DNA of 64,000 nucleotides from Pasteurellaceae bacterium LFhippo2 (GCA_029852775.1 LEKJ01000028.1:1-64000); one strand, 5' to 3'. Shown: positions 19,543 to 28,563, numbered from the stretch's first letter. The notes: a model not told the origin generated them from the letters alone. Translations and numbers: made by a program.

Positions 19543-20373
19543 TTACCAACCTTTTACAACACCATCTTTAAAGTGTTTTTGAGCTTCTTGGAACACTTCT
19601 TCAGTTTGGTATGCTTTTACGAAGTTTTGAACAGCTTCGCTATCTTTGTTGTCTTTGCGAGCAACAATGATGTTTACGTATGGAGATTCTTTATCTTCAA
19701 CGAATACACCGTGTTCTGTTGCGTTTAAGCCAACTTGACCTGCGTAAGTGTTATTAACAACAGCTAATGCCACGTCATCTAACGCTTTTGCAGCTACGGA
19801 CGTATCAACTTCTTGGATTTTTAAACCTTTTGGATTTTCAACGATATCTAAAGAAGTTGAGAATAGGTTTGTGTTGTCTTTTAATTTGATTAAACCTTGT
19901 TTTTCTAAAAGGATTAACGCACGTGCTAAGTTACTTGGGTCATTAGGAACAGCCACTACTGCGCCTTCTGTTAATTCACTTACATTTTTGATTTTTTTCG
20001 AGTAACCCGCTAATGGATAAACGAAAGTATTACCCACGATCTCTAAGTTATCTAAACCTTTAGATGAAGAATCTTTATCTAAGTATGGTTTGTGTTGGAA
20101 TGCGTTTGCATCTAAGTCGCCTTTGCTTACCGCAGTATTTGGTAATGCATAGTCGTTGAATAATACAAATTCAACGTCTAAGCCGTATTTTTCTTTTGCA
20201 ATCGCAGCTGCTTTTTCTGCAACTGTATGCTCAGGGCCAGACATTACACCTACTTTTACTTTTTGAACTTGTGGAGCAGGTGCTGCTGTTGCTTCTGCTT
20301 TTTTCTCTTCTTTACACGCAGTTAATGCTAATGCAGAAACCACAGCCACTGATAATAATTTTTTGAAACTCAT
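19543..20373 (-). CDS. metQ: Methionine-binding lipoprotein MetQ
   Basis: Substrate-binding lipoprotein of the methionine ABC importer, 276 residues. Lipoprotein signal MSFKKLLSVAVVSALALTAC, then an Ala/Glu/Pro linker and the family blocks KVGVMSGPEHTVAE, DANAFQHKPYL, AVVAVPNDPSNLARAL and VNNTYAGQVGL; the C-terminal GVVKGW is shared with the paralogue. AGAGGA precedes the ATG. It follows metI by 33 bases and is the better candidate for the main MetQ. Confidence 0.95.
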   Translation of the reverse strand: MSFKKLLSVAVVSALALTACKEEKKAEATAAPAPQVQKVKVGVMSGPEHTVAEKAAAIAKEKYGLDVEFVLFNDYALPNTAVSKGDLDANAFQHKPYLDKDSSSKGLDNLEIVGNTFVYPLAGYSKKIKNVSELTEGAVVAVPNDPSNLARALILLEKQGLIKLKDNTNLFSTSLDIVENPKGLKIQEVDTSVAAKALDDVALAVVNNTYAGQVGLNATEHGVFVEDKESPYVNIIVARKDNKDSEAVQNFVKAYQTEEVFQEAQKHFKDGVVKGW

Positions 20374-20406
20374 AGGAAGTCCTCTAGTTTGTTGTGTTTG
20401 TGTTAA

Positions 20407-21084
20407 TTAACGATGATCGTAGCGTTTTGCTAAATTATCACCAAATTTTTGGCTTACCATCACAATTGCGACGATAATAATGGTTGCGATCCATTTAACA
20501 TAGACCATATTACGGTGTTCGCCGTAGCTGATAGCAAGGTTACCCAAGCCACCGCCCCCAACTGCACCTGCCATAGCTGAGTAGCCGATTAAAGCGACTA
20601 AAGTTAGCGTAATGCCGTTGATGAGAATTGGTAAAGATTCTGGTAAGTAGAATTTAGTTACTACTTGCCAGTTTGTTGCGCCCATTGATTTTGCGGCTTC
20701 AGTTAAACCCGCTGGGATTTCTAATAACGCATTTGCGGTTAAGCGAGCAAAAAATGGAATAGCAGAAATACTTAATGGCACGATAGCCGCTGTTGTACCA
20801 AGCGTTGTCCCTACGATTAAACGGGTAAAAGGGAGTAACACCACAAGTAGAATAATAAAAGGCACAGAACGACCGATATTGATAATAATATCAAGTACTT
20901 GGTGTAAGCCTTTATTCTCTAAAATTTCGCCTTTGCCAGTTAAGAAAGCCACAAAACCAATTGGCAAGCCAACGATAACCGCCAATGCTGTTGCCGCAAA
21001 GCCCATATAGAGAGTCTCTAATGTGGACTGCGCAACTAACTCCCACATTTTAGGCGTTAATTGGTTTAAAAAATCATTCCACAT
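20407..21084 (-). CDS. metI: Methionine ABC transporter permease MetI
   Basis: Inner-membrane permease of the D/L-methionine importer. The 225 residues have five hydrophobic segments and the EAA loop ([20 protein letters not shown]). The ATG at 21084 (MWNDFLNQ) has GAGG upstream; a longer frame would use a TTG. It overlaps the metN stop by 11 bases, showing coupling. Confidence 0.95.
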   Translation of the reverse strand: MWNDFLNQLTPKMWELVAQSTLETLYMGFAATALAVIVGLPIGFVAFLTGKGEILENKGLHQVLDIIINIGRSVPFIILLVVLLPFTRLIVGTTLGTTAAIVPLSISAIPFFARLTANALLEIPAGLTEAAKSMGATNWQVVTKFYLPESLPILINGITLTLVALIGYSAMAGAVGGGGLGNLAISYGEHRNMVYVKWIATIIIVAIVMVSQKFGDNLAKRYDHR

Positions 21085-22108
21085 AGCCAAGTACCTCAAC
21101 TTTTACGTTACTATCAATTAAAAAGAATTTTGCTTCGTTAATCTTATCTAAATCGCCTTCAACTTCTGCGATCACAAAACCAAATTTCACACCGCCTGCG
21201 TAGTCGATTTGCGACATTAAGATACTGAAATCAATACCGAATTTCTTCGCAGCGTGAGAGAGTAGCGGAGCATCTACAGAGCGACCGGTAAACTCAAATT
21301 TAATAATTGGTTTGCTGTTCTCTTTTGGCGTTGCGTGAAGCTGTTCCGTATATTCCGCCGGCAATTCAAAATGGAATGTTGATTGAATAAAGCGTTGCGC
21401 TAATTCTGTTTTCGGATTTGAAAAGATCTCACTTACTGAACCAGTTTCTACTAATTGACCTTTATCGATCACCGCAACACGGTCACAAATGCGTTTTACT
21501 ACGTCCATTTCGTGTGTGATTAACAGGATCGTTAAGCCTAAGCGAACGTTGATCTCTTTTAAAAGTTGTAAGATCGATTGAGTTGTCGCAGGATCTAATG
21601 CACTGGTTGCTTCATCACACAGAAGAACGTGTGGATCGCTTGCTAGCGCACGAGCAATAGCAACACGCTGTTTTTGACCACCTGAAAGGTTGCTTGGGTA
21701 AACATCACGTTTATCTGCAAGGCCAACAAGCTCAAGTAATTCTGTTACTTTTTTCTCAATTTCTGCTTTTGATGCGTGGCTTAATTGTAATGGTAATGCC
21801 ACATTATCAAACACTGTGCTTGATGAAAGAAGATTGAAATGTTGGAAAATCATTGCGATGTTACGGCGTGCAAGAATCAGCTCTTTTTCTGACATTGCGG
21901 TTAAATCTTTGCCATCAACAATCACTTGTCCCATTGTAGGGCGTTCTAACAAGTTCACACAACGGATTAGCGTACTTTTACCCGCACCTGATGAACCAAT
22001 AACACCGTAAATAGTACCCTTTGGCACTTCAAGATTGACATTATCAAGGGCTGTAATACGTTGCCCTTTAACATCAAACTGCTTGCTGATCTGTTTCAGC
22101 TTAATCAT
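21074..22108 (-). CDS. metN: Methionine import ATP-binding protein MetN
   Basis: ATPase of the importer, 344 residues. Walker [10 protein letters not shown], signature [15 protein letters not shown], Walker [12 protein letters not shown] and H-loop LITHEMDVV are present. The C-terminal 90 residues (from about 255, [16 protein letters not shown] onward) form the NIL/ACT-like regulatory domain that binds methionine and shuts off transport. First gene of metN-metI-metQ-metQ, under a MetJ-type operator. Confidence 0.97.
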   Translation of the reverse strand: MIKLKQISKQFDVKGQRITALDNVNLEVPKGTIYGVIGSSGAGKSTLIRCVNLLERPTMGQVIVDGKDLTAMSEKELILARRNIAMIFQHFNLLSSSTVFDNVALPLQLSHASKAEIEKKVTELLELVGLADKRDVYPSNLSGGQKQRVAIARALASDPHVLLCDEATSALDPATTQSILQLLKEINVRLGLTILLITHEMDVVKRICDRVAVIDKGQLVETGSVSEIFSNPKTELAQRFIQSTFHFELPAEYTEQLHATPKENSKPIIKFEFTGRSVDAPLLSHAAKKFGIDFSILMSQIDYAGGVKFGFVIAEVEGDLDKINEAKFFLIDSNVKVEVLGYVE

Positions 22109-22147
22109 AAACGTTTTTCCACACTCAATAATAAAAATAATTTCCGT

Positions 22148-22175
22148 ATTTTAGACGTCTAGATAGCTATGTCAA
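22148..22175 (-). promoter_or_regulatory. metN promoter containing tandem met boxes (MetJ operator)
   Basis: On the minus strand TTGACA (22175-22170), a 16-base spacer and TAAAAT (22153-22148). A perfect met box AGACGTCT lies at 22153-22160 and a second, weaker one (AGATAGCT, five of eight) directly beside it at 22161-22168. MetJ with S-adenosylmethionine binds tandem 8-bp boxes, so both would sit between -35 and -10 and block polymerase. Confidence 0.85.
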
Positions 22176-22277
22176 TTGGAAAGATGGAATTTTTTATATA
22201 AAAATGGAATAAAGGAGGAAATATAGAGATGAATACGAATTTTTTACAAATATAAAGGGAATTTATCCAAATATATG

Positions 22278-22460
22278 TTGATCAACCCTCTCCCTTTGGG
22301 AGTGGGGCAGACACGAAGGTGCGTTCAGCATCGTAGGTCAGGGAGAGGGGTATTTGTAAAATATCTCAGAAATATCACTGCTTGTTTCCCTCTCTCTGCA
22401 AAAATTGCTGAACGCAATTTTCGCTGTCTCTCTCCCGGAGGGAGAGAGTTGATAACGAAA
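22278..22460 (-). mobile_element. MITE-like repeat, copy A (reverse orientation, ends decayed)
   Basis: The reverse complement of this stretch matches the cores of the copies at 41000-41249 and 45596-45846 nearly base for base, including the segments CTCTCCC, TTGCGTTCAGCAATTTTTGC and CCCTCTCCCTGACCTACG. The outer terminal repeats seen in the other copies are not clear here, so it looks older or truncated. The central uptake-like core is ACTGCTTGT (22377-22385), one base from ACCGCTTGT. Between it and the metN promoter (22176-22270) the DNA is AT-rich without recognisable features. Confidence 0.88.
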
Positions 22461-22508
22461 TATTATATTGATATGGTATTTGTTGACGGATTTAATTCAG
22501 TCTTACGA

Positions 22509-23900
22509 TTATTTTTGGATTATTGTATCAAAAGCTAATCTAATTTTTTCTTCATCCTTAACCCCTTTCGCTTTTTCTACACCGGAATTTAAATCAACAC
22601 CTAAACATCCTTGTTGTAAGGCTTGCTCAAGATTTTCTAAATTGATACCGCCAGCGAGTAAAGCCTTGGCTTTAAGTTCTGTTGGAATAAGTGACCAATC
22701 AAAAGCAACGCCAGAGCCACCTTGATGGCTATCCAATACATAACGCTGAACTAATGGATTGTCATTAAATTGCAAATTATCTGAATGGAAAGAAATGGCT
22801 TTCCAGGTTTGGATTTTTCCCGCAAATTTTTCAGAGAGTTTTGCGATATAACTTTCATCTTCATCTCCGTGTAATTGCACCGCATAGAGCTCTAACTGTT
22901 TTGCAATTTTTTCCACAAAATCGACCGCTTGATTTTGGAACACGCCAACAAAACGTAAGGGGGCTTGTACAACTAACTCTTGTGCTTGGCGAAGGGATAA
23001 GGCACGTGGTGATTTTTCAGCAAAGATTAAACCACCATATAATGCGCCACTGTTGTAAACCGCTTGCACATCTTGTGGGCGAGTTAAGCCACAGACTTTA
23101 TTTTCGCCGAACACCACTGAACGCACCGCATTATTTAAGTCCGCACTGCCCATTAAGCTACTACCGATTAAGAATCCGTGCGCAAAAGGCTTAATTGCTT
23201 TAACTTGATTGTGATCGTAGATACCAGATTCGCTAATTAAACGTACATTAGCAGGGATTTGATCTTTGTACTTAGTAACTAGGTGTACAATGCGGTTCAT
23301 ATCAATCGATAAATCGTGAAGATTGCGGTTATTCACTCCGATAATTTTTGCACCTAAAGCTAAAGCACGTTCAAATTCATTTTCAGTACTGGTTTCAGTT
23401 AAAACTCCCATCCCCAAAGAGTGAGCGAGTTCACTTAGTTGGCGATAGGTTTCATCATTTACTACAGACAGCATTAATAAAATCGCGTCAGCTTGATAAT
23501 AGCGAGCCAAATAGACTTGATAAGGGGAGATCATAAAATCTTTGCACAGCACAGGTTGAGTAACTTGGCTACGCACTTGATTGATATAAGCAAAATCCCC
23601 TTGGAAATATTGCTCATCGGTGAGTACTGAAATTGCAGAAGCATAGTTTTTATAAACTTGTGCAATCGCATCTAAATCAAATTCAGCACGGATTAACCCT
23701 TTTGATGGTGAGGCTTTTTTACATTCTAAAATGTAAGCGGGGAGATTGTGAGAACCTTTTGCAAGTTCCGCATAAAAATCACGATCGCTAGGTTGAATTA
23801 AGTGCTGAAATTGTGAGAGTGGGAAGTCTTGTTGTTTTTGTTCGACCCAAATTGCTTTGTCTTTGACAATTTTTTGTAAGATTGTTGGTTGGTTTTGCAT
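22509..23900 (-). CDS. trpCF: Bifunctional indole-3-glycerol phosphate synthase / phosphoribosylanthranilate isomerase
   Basis: Two consecutive steps of tryptophan synthesis in one chain of 463 residues, as in E. coli TrpC. The N-terminal synthase half (about 1-257) has [24 protein letters not shown] and [14 protein letters not shown]; the C-terminal isomerase half begins at [11 protein letters not shown] and contains [14 protein letters not shown] and [10 protein letters not shown]. The start has AAGGA six bases upstream. No other trp gene is near, so the trp pathway is split in this genome; no TrpR site or leader peptide is visible upstream. Confidence 0.97.
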   Translation of the reverse strand: MQNQPTILQKIVKDKAIWVEQKQQDFPLSQFQHLIQPSDRDFYAELAKGSHNLPAYILECKKASPSKGLIRAEFDLDAIAQVYKNYASAISVLTDEQYFQGDFAYINQVRSQVTQPVLCKDFMISPYQVYLARYYQADAILLMLSVVNDETYRQLSELAHSLGMGVLTETSTENEFERALALGAKIIGVNNRNLHDLSIDMNRIVHLVTKYKDQIPANVRLISESGIYDHNQVKAIKPFAHGFLIGSSLMGSADLNNAVRSVVFGENKVCGLTRPQDVQAVYNSGALYGGLIFAEKSPRALSLRQAQELVVQAPLRFVGVFQNQAVDFVEKIAKQLELYAVQLHGDEDESYIAKLSEKFAGKIQTWKAISFHSDNLQFNDNPLVQRYVLDSHQGGSGVAFDWSLIPTELKAKALLAGGINLENLEQALQQGCLGVDLNSGVEKAKGVKDEEKIRLAFDTIIQK

Positions 23901-23934
23901 ATTTATCCTTATTTGTTATATACAAATATAAATA

Positions 23935-23984
23935 TGTAGGGGCTGACTTTGTACGCCCGCGGGCGTATTCAATACGCCCCTACA
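23935..23984. repeat. REP-like palindromic element, full copy
   Basis: Fifty bases from TGTAGGGGCT to CGCCCCTACA with the central CCGCGG; left arm slightly degenerate. Located 49 bases upstream of yqcC and 34 bases upstream of the divergent trpCF start, so both leaders are near it. Confidence 0.9.
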
Positions 23985-24033
23985 AATTTACATTTATTTC
24001 ATTTAGAATACCGCTCTTTATAAAGGATAACCA

Positions 24034-24345
24034 ATGAAAACTCAAGTAAGACAATATCTAAATGAATTACAAATCGCAATGCGATTACATCAAGTGTGGG
24101 AAGCAACGCCCCCATCAGCAGAAGCATTAGCGAATACCGAACCATTTTGTGTGAGTACACTTTCGGCTACTCAATGGCTACAGTGGATTTTTATCCCAAG
24201 AATGAATGCATTATTAGACGCAAATAGCGAGTTACCACAAAATTTTGCGATAACCCCTTATTTAGAAGAAGCGCTAAAAAATGAAGAATACCTTTCAGCG
24301 CTTTGTGCGCCAATCGCAGAATTAGAAAAATTATTAAAAGCGTAA
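24034..24345 (+). CDS. yqcC: YqcC family protein (DUF446)
   Basis: Small protein of 103 residues, matching the E. coli YqcC family, which is nearly always encoded directly before truC. Visible: WEATPPSAEALANTEPFCVSTLSATQWLQWIFIPRMNALL-type region (the PFC...QWLQW...PRM pattern). No catalytic motif is evident and the function is unknown. AAGGA precedes the ATG. It is nine bases ahead of truC. Confidence 0.88.
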   Translation: MKTQVRQYLNELQIAMRLHQVWEATPPSAEALANTEPFCVSTLSATQWLQWIFIPRMNALLDANSELPQNFAITPYLEEALKNEEYLSALCAPIAELEKLLKA

Positions 24346-24354
24346 TACAGCAAA

Positions 24355-25083
24355 ATGGAACTTGAAATTATCTATCGTGATGATGAATTGATTGCGATTA
24401 ATAAGCCCGCTGGTATGTTGGTTCACCGTTCTTGGTTGGATAAACACGAAACAGTGTTTGCGATGCAAACTTTGCGTGATCAAATCGGGCAACACGTTTT
24501 TCCTATTCACCGTTTAGATCGCCCAACATCTGGCGTGTTACTGTTTGCATTAAATAGTGAAATGGCACGCACTATGTGTGAGCTATTTGAACAGCACCAA
24601 ATGCAAAAAAGTTATTTGGCAGTGGTGCGCGGCTATCTTAATGGCGAAGGTAGAGTAGATTATCCGCTGAAAGTGGTTTTAGATAAGATTGCAGATAAAT
24701 TCTCAGAAGAGAAAGAACCCCAATCAGCAATAACTGATTACCAAAGTTTGGCCCAAGTAGAAATGCCTTTTCCTGCAGGGAAGTTTCAAACAGCGCGTTA
24801 TAGCCTAGTACAACTTTTTCCACAGACGGGTCGAAAACATCAGCTTCGTCGTCATTTAAAGCACCTATTTCATCCAATTATTGGCGATACTAAATATGGC
24901 GACTTACATCAAAATAGGGCATTTACAGCCAATACAGAATGTGAAAGATTATTCTTACATTCCAATAAGTTAGAGTTTATTCACCCTAAAACTTTGCAAA
25001 AAATTGAGATAAATGCACCGCTTGATCAACAGTGGCGTAAACTTTTTGAACAATTTAATTGGAACTTTCCACAATTTTATTAG
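24355..25083 (+). CDS. truC: tRNA pseudouridine(65) synthase TruC
   Basis: RluA-family enzyme that isomerises uridine 65 in tRNA-Ile and tRNA-Asp. The 242 residues have the catalytic motif HRLDRPTSG with the essential Asp near residue 55, the early INKPAGMLVHRS and the later TGRKHQLRRHLKH. No S4-like N-terminal domain, as expected for TruC. Start ATG lies nine bases after yqcC. Confidence 0.95.
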   Translation: MELEIIYRDDELIAINKPAGMLVHRSWLDKHETVFAMQTLRDQIGQHVFPIHRLDRPTSGVLLFALNSEMARTMCELFEQHQMQKSYLAVVRGYLNGEGRVDYPLKVVLDKIADKFSEEKEPQSAITDYQSLAQVEMPFPAGKFQTARYSLVQLFPQTGRKHQLRRHLKHLFHPIIGDTKYGDLHQNRAFTANTECERLFLHSNKLEFIHPKTLQKIEINAPLDQQWRKLFEQFNWNFPQFY

Positions 25084-25099
25084 ACTATAAGGCGTGAGT

Positions 25100-25264
25100 A
25101 TGGATAATGCATTACTTGGATTAACCCACGAACAGCAGCAAAAGGCTGTAGAACAAATTCAACAACTGATGCAACAAGGCATCGGTAGTGGTGAAGCGAT
25201 TGCAATAGTGGCAAAATCACTACGAGATCAACACCAACAATCAAACAATTCGGAGAATAAATAA
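25100..25264 (+). CDS. yoaH: YoaH family small protein (UPF0181)
   Basis: A 54-residue protein whose start [19 protein letters not shown] matches E. coli YoaH ([15 protein letters not shown]) and continues [19 protein letters not shown]. Helical, soluble, function unknown. It lies 16 bases after truC, and its stop TAA shares a base with the next start (TAATG), so it is coupled to the secreted protein gene downstream. Confidence 0.9.
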   Translation: MDNALLGLTHEQQQKAVEQIQQLMQQGIGSGEAIAIVAKSLRDQHQQSNNSENK

Positions 25265-25728
25265 TGAAAAAATCATTAGCAATTATTTTAGGCTTAGTAT
25301 CTGCAACAGCGTTTGCAAATCAAGCTGCTTCAACAGCGACTATCGGCAATCAGCCGGCTCTTGCTTTTGGCGTTTATGATGTGAGCAATAAGGTAGCTAG
25401 TTTAGTACCGGGCAATAAATATTCTGTTTCTAAAAAAGACCAAAGACTTTGTTGGACTGCATTTAATATGAAATTTGAGAGAACAAATGCAATCACTGAA
25501 GTATTTACAGCACCAAAAGGCGGGGTATTTAAAGATCCTGTTGGTAATACAGTAGTATCAGCGGATGGCTTAACACATACTTTAACAAGTTCATTAGCAA
25601 GCGATAACGGTGAAGCATTACAAAAATGTTGGGTGTTTGATAATAGTGACCCGAAAGGCGCTTATTCTGTATCTGTTCGTGTAAACGATATTCAATATCC
25701 GTCACAGACATTTGAAGTAACAGAATAA
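25264..25728 (+). CDS. Small secreted/periplasmic protein of unknown function
   Basis: I do not recognise a named family. The 154-residue product begins with a clear Sec signal ([18 protein letters not shown], cleavage before NQA). The mature part of about 135 residues is rich in Val, Ser, Thr and Asn, looks all-beta, and has exactly two cysteines, each followed by Trp (LCWTAF and KCWVFD), about 60 residues apart, likely one disulfide. No lipobox or membrane helix. It is translationally coupled to yoaH. Confidence 0.85.
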   Translation: MKKSLAIILGLVSATAFANQAASTATIGNQPALAFGVYDVSNKVASLVPGNKYSVSKKDQRLCWTAFNMKFERTNAITEVFTAPKGGVFKDPVGNTVVSADGLTHTLTSSLASDNGEALQKCWVFDNSDPKGAYSVSVRVNDIQYPSQTFEVTE

Positions 25729-25793
25729 TAAGGCGTAGCTTCGGCTACACCTTATACGAGATTAGTTAAAGATCACCATTTGGTGATCTTTAA
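25728..25793 (+). terminator. Double hairpin between the secreted protein gene and folK
   Basis: First hairpin 25728-25755: 12-bp arms (ATAAGGCGTAGC and partner) with one mismatch and a stable TTCG loop but no T-run. Second hairpin 25766-25793: 13-bp perfect arms (TTAAAGATCACCA and its inverse), followed on the plus strand by ATTTTTGG. The second one overlaps the last codons of folK, so it ends plus-strand transcripts and may trim minus-strand ones. Confidence 0.65.
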
Positions 25794-26235
25794 ATTTTTG
25801 GAAGAGATTTTCTAAAGACATTCCATTTGGCAGAGTAAGTTCTGGTGCTAAATCATATAATGGCACAATTACAAACTCTCGATTATGCATATCATAGTGC
25901 GGAACTGTTAATCGTTCACTTTCAATCTGCTGATTATCATACAGCAAAATATCCAAATCTAACGTTCGCTCACCCCAACGGCGTAAACGTACGCGTCCCT
26001 GTTCATTCTCAATACTTTGTAGTTTATCGAGCAACTCAATCGGACTAAGTTCGGTCTCAAATTTTGCCACTGCATTAACATAATCAGGTTGATCCTGTGG
26101 ACCTAATGGTTTACTGCCATAAAAGGGACTCACGTCAAAATTTTTTGCAAAATTTTTAAGAGAAACGACCGCTTGTTTTAGCTGCTCAAGCGGATTTTCT
26201 AAATTCGAGCCTAATGCAACATAGACTGTAGCCAC
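25762..26235 (-). CDS. folK: 2-amino-4-hydroxy-6-hydroxymethyldihydropteridine pyrophosphokinase
   Basis: HPPK transfers pyrophosphate from ATP to the pterin in folate synthesis. The 157 residues have the family start VYVALGSNLENPLEQL, the SPFYGSKPLGPQDQPDYVNAV loop and RWGERTLDLDILLYDN with the magnesium-binding Asp pair, and PHYDMHNREFVIVPLYDLAP. The start is GTG, sharing one base with the pcnB stop (TAGTG), so pcnB-folK are coupled, as in E. coli. An uptake sequence with flanks is at 26130-26176. Confidence 0.96.
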   Translation of the reverse strand: MATVYVALGSNLENPLEQLKQAVVSLKNFAKNFDVSPFYGSKPLGPQDQPDYVNAVAKFETELSPIELLDKLQSIENEQGRVRLRRWGERTLDLDILLYDNQQIESERLTVPHYDMHNREFVIVPLYDLAPELTLPNGMSLENLFQKFKDHQMVIFN

Positions 26236-27773
26236 TATTCAGCTCCTTCATTAGCAACTTTCTTTTTCTTACGCACAAATTTACGACGTGGTTTACGTTT
26301 TTTCTTCGGCATTTCATCGCGGAAACTTGGCATATTTTTGAGATTTTGTAGCATATCACTGCGTTGTGAATCATTGCTGAATTGATATTCGTGCCACCAA
26401 GCACTTAATTCAACTAAGTCGCCACCTTCAATTTCCGCACGCATTACTAATAAGTCAAAACCCGCACGGAATTTGATATGTTCAAGAGTTTGTTGTGGGC
26501 GTTTACCTGTTCGTTTAGGGAACTGGAATTGCAATGCCCAAATATCACGAATTACAGCGGTATAACGGCGGTGCAACGCAACAGCCTTACAGCTTTCTGC
26601 GAGAATCTCGTTTGCTGCTAACATCATTGCGTCATAGCTATTTAAGCCACCTTCATTTTTCAATTCATCGATTTTTTCGCGCAATGGATACCAAAGTAAG
26701 GCAGCAAATAAAAATGCTGGATTGACACGTAAATCATCACGAATGCGATCATCCGTTGAATTTAGTGCTTTGCTAATCATTCGCTCGGTATTTGAATCTG
26801 CGTATTCCGTAAAGAATTGGCTTAGAACAGGGAATAATTGTTCAAATAAACCGTATTTACGCAATAGCTCGTAAGTTTTAAAGCCGCTGCCAGATTGCAA
26901 TAATTTGAGTGATTCATCAAACAAACGAGCTGGCGGAATATTGCCTAACAAATGAGCCATTTTATCGATTGGCTCATCACTTGCTTTATCAAGGAACATA
27001 TCCAATTTCGCCATAAAGCGAACAGCACGTAGCATACGCACAGGATCTTCTTGATAGCGAGTAACTGGATCACCGATCAGGTTCAATTTGCTTGCTTTAA
27101 GATCATCAATACCGTTGAAGAAATCGAAGATCAAATTATGTGTTACATCATAGTAAAGAGCATTTACGCTGAAATCTCTACGCTCAGCGTCTTCACGTAG
27201 TGTTCCATAAACATTATCGCGTAACAGCATACCTGCGTCGCTTGTTTTAGACATTTTTTCAGTCGCATTGGTATGATGATCCGCACGGAATGTAGCTACT
27301 TCATAGATTTCACGGCCATAAACAATATGTGCTAAACGGAAACGGCGACCGATGATACGACATTGACGGCCAAAGATTTTTTGAATTTCTTCAGGGCGAG
27401 CATTAGTTGCAATATCAAAATCTTTAGCTTTTTGACCAAGCAATAAATCTCTAATACAGCCACCCACAATATATGCTTCATAACCGTTATTTTGTAACTT
27501 ATTGACGATTGAAATCGCATTATTGGGAAAATTCTTAGGAGTAATACCGTAGTGACTTGCGTTTATTGTGAACTTTTTATGCAAGATATGAGACGGAACA
27601 GCTTGTTTATTCTGCTTTTTCTTTGGAGTAGACTTGGTCGATTCAGTCAACATTGGTGCTGAACGTTTTTGATTTGTGGGGCGAGTTTCCGCTTTTGTTG
27701 TTTGTTCTTTTTGCTCAAGCGGTTGATTTTTCGCTTTTTTTCGCGAAAAAAACGATTTGATAATCTTTAAAAT
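26235..27773 (-). CDS. pcnB: Poly(A) polymerase I, probable AUU start
   Basis: Adds poly(A) tails that speed RNA decay. The 512 residues show a basic Lys-rich N-terminal extension (about 10-65), the nucleotidyltransferase signature GYEAYIVGGCIRDLLLG with the DFDIATNA aspartates, RRDFSVNALYYD, and RYQEDPVRMLRAVRF, and a Lys/Arg-rich tail (KKKRKPRRKFVRKKKK). No ATG or GTG is usable at the start. An ATT at 27773 lies six bases after GAGG and aligns with the known AUU start of E. coli pcnB (both then read a hydrophobic residue and a short basic stretch before SRKK/SREE). A TTG at 27785 would overlap that ribosome site. The rare start would keep expression low. Confidence 0.9.
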   Translation of the reverse strand: MLKIIKSFFSRKKAKNQPLEQKEQTTKAETRPTNQKRSAPMLTESTKSTPKKKQNKQAVPSHILHKKFTINASHYGITPKNFPNNAISIVNKLQNNGYEAYIVGGCIRDLLLGQKAKDFDIATNARPEEIQKIFGRQCRIIGRRFRLAHIVYGREIYEVATFRADHHTNATEKMSKTSDAGMLLRDNVYGTLREDAERRDFSVNALYYDVTHNLIFDFFNGIDDLKASKLNLIGDPVTRYQEDPVRMLRAVRFMAKLDMFLDKASDEPIDKMAHLLGNIPPARLFDESLKLLQSGSGFKTYELLRKYGLFEQLFPVLSQFFTEYADSNTERMISKALNSTDDRIRDDLRVNPAFLFAALLWYPLREKIDELKNEGGLNSYDAMMLAANEILAESCKAVALHRRYTAVIRDIWALQFQFPKRTGKRPQQTLEHIKFRAGFDLLVMRAEIEGGDLVELSAWWHEYQFSNDSQRSDMLQNLKNMPSFRDEMPKKKRKPRRKFVRKKKKVANEGAE

Positions 27774-27799
27774 AGTACACCTCAATACTTAAAATAATA

Positions 27800-27822
27800 T
27801 ACGCGCAGTAAACCGCGCGTAA
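27800..27822 (-). terminator. Possible dksA terminator
   Basis: TACGCGC and GCGCGTA pair around a short loop; on the minus strand the hairpin is followed by ATATTATTTT. The T-run is broken, so it may be a weak terminator allowing read-through into pcnB. Confidence 0.5.
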
Positions 27823-27836
27823 TATAACATAATAGA

Positions 27837-28283
27837 TTAGCCACCCATCTGTTTTTCACGTAATTCTGCAAGAGTTTTACAGTCTACGCAAAGTTCTGCT
27901 GTTGGGCGTGCTTCTAAGCGTTTTAAGCCAATTTCGATACCACAAGCGTCACAGTAGCCATAGTCATCGTCATTAAGTTTAATTAAAGTTTGTTCGATAC
28001 GTTTTAGTAGTTTACGTTCACGATCGCGATTACGTAATTCTAAGCTAAATTCTTCTTCTTGGGTTGCGCGGTCTGCAGGATCTGCAAAGTTTGTTACATC
28101 ATCTTGCATTTGGCTCTTTGTGCGCTCAGCCTCTTCCATAATTTGAGCGTGCCACGCTTTTAGAATTTTACGAAAATGCTCAATTTGAGCGGGATTCATA
28201 TATTCTTCATCTTTTGCGGGGGTATATGGAGTTACGCCAGCAATTGCTAATAAACTTAAAGAAGTGGGTTTTGCCACTGTCAT
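27837..28283 (-). CDS. dksA: RNA polymerase-binding transcription factor DksA
   Basis: Binds the polymerase secondary channel and works with ppGpp on rRNA and amino-acid promoters. The 148 residues contain the coiled coil with the tip motif ADPADRA (Asp68 and Asp71, equivalent to E. coli 71 and 74) and the zinc finger Cys111, Cys114, Cys132, Cys135 (CDACG...CVDC). AGGAG precedes the ATG. It lies upstream of pcnB-folK on the same strand, an order similar to dksA-gluQ-pcnB-folK in E. coli but without gluQ. Confidence 0.97.
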   Translation of the reverse strand: MTVAKPTSLSLLAIAGVTPYTPAKDEEYMNPAQIEHFRKILKAWHAQIMEEAERTKSQMQDDVTNFADPADRATQEEEFSLELRNRDRERKLLKRIEQTLIKLNDDDYGYCDACGIEIGLKRLEARPTAELCVDCKTLAELREKQMGG

Positions 28284-28501
28284 AATTCACTCCTGTTTTT
28301 TTTGGAATTATTCCTTGAACGGACTTAAAGGATTTAATGTAATTTTTTAGGGTTAATTTTAAAGCGCGTATAAATAGCAGAACTTTCAACATTTGGCAAA
28401 TAAATTTGCAAAAAATTGCTGAGATTATGTTGGCGCGGTGGCTTAGATTTCTAAAATCTAAAAAAGTTTCTAATTTATGTTAATTCATTTATTTAACGCT
28501 A

Positions 28502-28528
28502 CCGCAAACGATTGCTTAATGATATACT
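28502..28528 (+). promoter_or_regulatory. purM promoter with PurR operator
   Basis: CCGCAAACGATTGCTT (28502-28517) matches the PurR palindrome ACGCAAACGTTTTCGT at 12 of 16 positions, including the core GCAAACG. A -10 box TATACT follows at 28523-28528, so the operator overlaps the spacer and -35 region. Repression by PurR in excess purine is expected. Confidence 0.7.
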
Positions 28529-28563
28529 TCGCGCCAGTTTTTCTGTTAATTAGAGGTTTTACC

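Noticed and set aside
22109-22260. S-adenosylmethionine riboswitch ahead of metN
   Set aside because: No such fold is visible; tandem met boxes inside the promoter explain regulation instead.
22275-22538. Open frame through MITE copy A and the trpCF end
   Set aside because: It lies within the repeat, whose other copies do not keep the frame open.
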